In this document: positions 6,947 to 9,645 of the stretch, one piece after another
How the letters are laid out: every line of letters begins with the position of its first letter
Position numbering within the stretch: the first letter of the stretch is position 1
Assembly (NCBI GenBank): GCA_008933045.1
Contig: WBXJ01000112.1
Location: 1 to 9,645, forward strand
Direction of reading: 5' to 3'
Source: Verrucomicrobiota bacterium
Lineage (GTDB): Bacteria > Verrucomicrobiota > Verrucomicrobiia > Limisphaerales > SXQI01
Length of the DNA stretch: 9,645 nucleotides
Notes under the pieces: generated by a model
Databases searched by the model: none
The model's input: the letters and a program-made list of their open reading frames with translations, nothing else
Told to the model about the DNA's origin: nothing
Made by a program: the position numbers and the translations under genes

Positions 6947-7999
6947 ATGACTGAACGTTCCGAGATCAAAAAAAGCCCTGAGCCTGCTCTCCAACCGACC
7001 GCCGGAGATGTTGCTTCCATTAACGATTTGAGGGTTTTGTATCACTCTTTGCGGCTCGAAATCGGTAAGACGATCATCGGCCAATCTGAAGTCATCGAAC
7101 GTCTGCTTATTTGCATTCTGGCCCGTGGTCATGCCTTGTTGATGGGTGTTCCTGGACTCGCTAAAACCACCATCATCAATTCGCTCTCGCAGGTGATGTC
7201 ATTGGATTTCAATCGCATTCAATTCACACCGGATTTAATGCCCTCCGACATCACGGGGACGGATATTCTACAAGAAACCGATCAACCCGGTCGTCGCGCT
7301 TTCGTTTTTGTGAAGGGCCCCGTTTTTGCGAATATCATTCTGGCTGACGAAATCAACCGTACCCCACCGAAAACACAAGCGGCACTTTTGGAAGCCATGC
7401 AGGAGCACCGCGTAACGGTCGCTGGACGGGTCTTTCACTTGCCGGCTCCATTTTTTGTATTAGCAACACAGAACCCGATCGAACAGGAAGGCACTTACTC
7501 GCTGCCCGAAGCTCAGCTCGATCGTTTCATGTTTTTCATCCATGTGAACTATCCGACATTGGAAGAGGAACGTCGCATTGCTCGGGAGACCACAGGCGCA
7601 GCTGCCAAAACACTTTCTAAATTGATGTCAGGGGAAGAAATTTTGCGCTTTCAGGAAGTTGTGCAACGTGTCCCTGTTCCAGATCATATTTACGATTTAG
7701 CGGTGGAGCTCGTGCGCCGGTCGCGACCCAATTCTCCCGATGCATCTCCGTCCGTAAAGAAGTGGGTGACTTGGGGTGCAGGCCCACGGGCGGTTCAATA
7801 CCTCATCCGAGGCGCAAAGGCCCGAGCCGTTCTACAGGGGAGCTATCTCGTGCGAATGGAAGATCTCGAGGCGGTCGCTGAGCCAGTGTTGACTCACCGA
7901 ATTCTCACCAACTTTCAGGCGCAAGCCGAAGGGATGACCAGCACCAAAATCATCCATCACCTGTTGGAAGAAGTTCGGGGAGAGGCCGACCGTGGCTGA
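6947..7999 (+). CDS. MoxR-family AAA+ ATPase
   Basis: MoxR ATPases are thought to act as chaperones or remodellers that activate partner proteins, often ones with VWA domains. The product has 350 residues, normal for the family. The AAA+ core shows Walker A GVPGLAKT at 67-74, Walker B IILADEINR at 130-138, sensor 1 in VLATQNP (N176), the family motif LPEAQLDRF at 186-194 with a likely arginine finger at R193, and sensor 2 in GPRA (R281) within the C-terminal lid. There is no signal peptide or membrane segment, so it should be cytoplasmic. The ATG at 6947 has no Shine-Dalgarno. Its 3' end overlaps the DUF58 gene by 8 nt, which makes it the first gene of a MoxR-DUF58-VWA operon. The substrate of this system cannot be read from the sequence. 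Confidence 0.95.
   Translation: MTERSEIKKSPEPALQPTAGDVASINDLRVLYHSLRLEIGKTIIGQSEVIERLLICILARGHALLMGVPGLAKTTIINSLSQVMSLDFNRIQFTPDLMPSDITGTDILQETDQPGRRAFVFVKGPVFANIILADEINRTPPKTQAALLEAMQEHRVTVAGRVFHLPAPFFVLATQNPIEQEGTYSLPEAQLDRFMFFIHVNYPTLEEERRIARETTGAAAKTLSKLMSGEEILRFQEVVQRVPVPDHIYDLAVELVRRSRPNSPDASPSVKKWVTWGAGPRAVQYLIRGAKARAVLQGSYLVRMEDLEAVAEPVLTHRILTNFQAQAEGMTSTKIIHHLLEEVRGEADRG
7977..7985 (+). promoter_or_regulatory. Ribosome binding site GGGGAGAGG for the DUF58 gene
   Basis: GGGGAGAGG ends 6 nt before the GTG at 7992, inside the last codons of moxR. It is among the clearest Shine-Dalgarno sequences in the window. It supports the GTG start and translation of the second gene in the overlap. 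Confidence 0.65.
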
Positions 8000-8903
8000 G
8001 TCGTTGAGCACAAAATACCTCGACCCTTCCCTACTCGCCCGATTGATGGCGCAGGTTTTTGTGACTCGCTTGCCCATGGAAGGCAGTATTTCCGGACTGC
8101 ATAAAAGTCCGCACCGAGGGTCCAGTGTCGAATTCGCGGAATATCGAAACTACGCACCCGGCGACGACATTCGTCGGCTGGATTGGCGTGTCTTCGCTCG
8201 GACTGACCGATTTTACCTCAAAGAATTCGAGGCCGAAACCAATCTACGGTGCTATTTCGTCGTGGATGCCAGCGGATCCATGGCTTACGGCTCCCAACCT
8301 GAGGTACGAAAAATCGATATCGCCCGCCGTCTCGCTGCGATGTTGGCTTACCTTTTAATTCACCAAGGGGATGCCGCTGGTTTGCTGGCTGTCAATAGCA
8401 AGGCCGTTGCTGACGTGCCCCCGCGTCGCACCCCGAGCCATCTGCAATCAATCCTGGAGGCACTTGACCAGACTGAGCCTAAGGGTGAAACAGGGCTTCC
8501 CGCCGCGCTCCACGAACTGGCTGAACGGATCCGCCCTCGTGCCATGGTAGTGATTATTTCTGATTTCTTTACAGAACTAGAACCGTTGCTCTCCGCCCTG
8601 CAGCACCTCCGGTTCAAGAAACACGATGTCGTCCTTTTCCAGCTCCTTGACCGAGCCGAAGTTGATTTTAAATTCGATCGCCCGGTACGGTTTCAGGACA
8701 TGGAAAGCAACTTCGGCGTCGTTTCAGAACCCGCCATGATCCGGGATGAATACCTGCGCCAATTCAATGATTTTCTGCGCCAACTCCGCGACCGATCCCG
8801 TGAAATTAGAGTAGACCACCGGAGTGTGTTGACCGATGAATCCTTGGAACCCACTCTGGCCAGCTTTTTGATTGAAAGAGCGCAATTCGCCAACTTTGCC
8901 TGA
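7992..8903 (+). CDS. DUF58 domain-containing protein with VWA-type MIDAS site
   Basis: DUF58 proteins are the usual partners of MoxR ATPases and share the von Willebrand A fold; their molecular role is poorly defined. The 303-residue product carries the DUF58 signature at about 48-80, with EYRNYAPGDDIRRLDWRVFA followed by FYLKEFEAE. The metal-binding MIDAS site is intact: DASGSM at 92-97, a Thr in KGETGL (T167) and a Asp in IISDFF (D191). No transmembrane segment is visible, which fits the roughly 300-residue soluble class of DUF58 proteins. The GTG start overlaps moxR by 8 nt and has a strong ribosome site. The following VWA gene is in the same frame, with the sequence TGA TCA GCC GTG joining them, so re-initiation is likely. 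Confidence 0.93.
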   Translation: MAESLSTKYLDPSLLARLMAQVFVTRLPMEGSISGLHKSPHRGSSVEFAEYRNYAPGDDIRRLDWRVFARTDRFYLKEFEAETNLRCYFVVDASGSMAYGSQPEVRKIDIARRLAAMLAYLLIHQGDAAGLLAVNSKAVADVPPRRTPSHLQSILEALDQTEPKGETGLPAALHELAERIRPRAMVVIISDFFTELEPLLSALQHLRFKKHDVVLFQLLDRAEVDFKFDRPVRFQDMESNFGVVSEPAMIRDEYLRQFNDFLRQLRDRSREIRVDHRSVLTDESLEPTLASFLIERAQFANFA

Positions 8904-8909
8904 TCAGCC

Positions 8910-9645
8910 GTGACGTTTCTCCAGCCATTTATTTTGTGGGGTCTGCCCCTTCTTTTGGTGCCCGTTTTGATCCACCTGATCAATCGGCTCAGGCACCGAC
9001 CCCAACCGTGGGGCGCGATGCAATTTTTGATTGCGGCAACCCGCAGTTCCGTCAGCCATGCTCGGCTCCGTCAGTTCCTGATCCTAGCCTTGCGCGTGCT
9101 CGCGGTCATGATGCTGATTCTTTTCCTAGCTCGCCCACTTGCCGGTGGTTGGCTGGGATGGGCACTACGCCCCGCACCTGACGTCATACTGATTCTTGTC
9201 GATCGATCTGCGAGCATGGAGTTCACATCCGCCAACAGCGCGACCTCTCGCCGCGAGGAATCTCTGCGCTTGCTGGTTGACGCCGCGAGGCCATTTTCTG
9301 AATCCAGCCATTTGGTGGTGATCGATAGCGCAACTCGTCAGCCTCAAGAAATCTCTAGCCTCAAAACCCTACCGACCCTCTCCACGGTTCAACCCACGGA
9401 CACAGCGGCAGACATTCCCGGCCTTTTTCGTGCTGCCTTGCGTTGGTTAGTTGAAAACAAAGCTGGTGCTGCTGAGATTTGGCTCGCTTCCGATTTTCAA
9501 AAATCAAATTGGCGCCCAACCGACCCCGCTTGGTTGGATCTGGTTGCTCAATTTCAAGCACTCCCACAACGCATCCAAATTCGGCTCCTACCCATGACCG
9601 GCAGCGAGAGCCCAGACAACAGCCTGCGCGTAGCCGAATTTCTCC
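8910..9645 (+). CDS. BatA-like membrane-anchored VWA protein, N-terminal part (continues past right edge)
   Basis: The frame is open from GTG at 8910 to the window end, giving 245 complete codons. Residues 1-80 match the BatA / aerotolerance-regulator N-terminal type: FLQPFILWGLPLLLVPVLIHLI (membrane segment about 5-25), the basic NRLRHR with WGAMQFL at 34-40, then RLRQFLILALRVLAVMMLIL (second segment about 55-76) ending LARPLAG. A VWA domain begins near 91 with DVILILVDRSASM, keeping the DxSxS metal-binding motif at 98-102; WLASDFQ at 191-197 is the later strand with its Asp. Relatives typically run to several hundred residues or more, so much of the gene is probably missing. No Shine-Dalgarno is present, but the start lies only 6 nt after the DUF58 stop, which suggests coupled translation. 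The likely role is an envelope VWA protein acted on by the MoxR ATPase; this is inferred from gene order. Confidence 0.88.
   Translation, partial: MTFLQPFILWGLPLLLVPVLIHLINRLRHRPQPWGAMQFLIAATRSSVSHARLRQFLILALRVLAVMMLILFLARPLAGGWLGWALRPAPDVILILVDRSASMEFTSANSATSRREESLRLLVDAARPFSESSHLVVIDSATRQPQEISSLKTLPTLSTVQPTDTAADIPGLFRAALRWLVENKAGAAEIWLASDFQKSNWRPTDPAWLDLVAQFQALPQRIQIRLLPMTGSESPDNSLRVAEFL

Noticed and set aside
6905..7132. 75-codon minus-strand frame across the moxR start
   Set aside because: It is mostly antisense to the N-terminus of the MoxR ATPase and has no recognisable features.

Overview
The window looks like a chromosomal segment of a Gram-negative bacterium, most probably from the Verrucomicrobiota (possibly the Pedosphaera/Limisphaerales side). 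An outer-membrane assembly factor (BamA) shows there is an outer membrane. The secreted protein with four lamin-tail domains, a short calcium-loop linker (DRDGDGMPDLWE, then DADGDRFTNLQEF) and a C-terminal domain containing SYTVQYRAG is of a type I associate with that phylum. Base composition looks even, near 50% GC by eye. No mobile element, CRISPR array, tRNA or rRNA was seen.

The genes form two divergent blocks around a control region at about 6764-6946. Leftward on the minus strand run: the secreted lamin-tail protein (4364-6763), an EcsC-family protein overlapping its 3' end (3496-4389), a 76-bp gap, the replicative helicase dnaB (1932-3419), and bamA (1-1924), whose start codon lies 7 nt after the dnaB stop. 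bamA runs off the left edge after 641 codons, so the rest of its beta-barrel is outside the window.

Rightward on the plus strand run: a MoxR-type AAA+ ATPase (6947-7999), a DUF58 protein with a von Willebrand A (VWA) MIDAS site (7992-8903, overlapping moxR by 8 nt), and the start of a BatA-like membrane-anchored VWA protein (8910 to the right edge, open). This is the classic MoxR-DUF58-BatA arrangement. In that set the ATPase is thought to act as a chaperone or remodeller on the VWA proteins at the cell envelope.

The genome is dense. The only non-coding stretches are the 76 bp before dnaB and the roughly 183-bp divergent region. The divergent region holds a TTGACA and an overlapping opposite-strand TTGTCA, which could be back-to-back -35 elements. 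Several starts are GTG or lack a Shine-Dalgarno sequence, and the few that have a clear one are noted. I see no strong case for a wholly new system. The most notable points are the dnaB-bamA coupling, the lamin-tail/EcsC pair, and the shared control region between the lamin-tail gene and the moxR operon.
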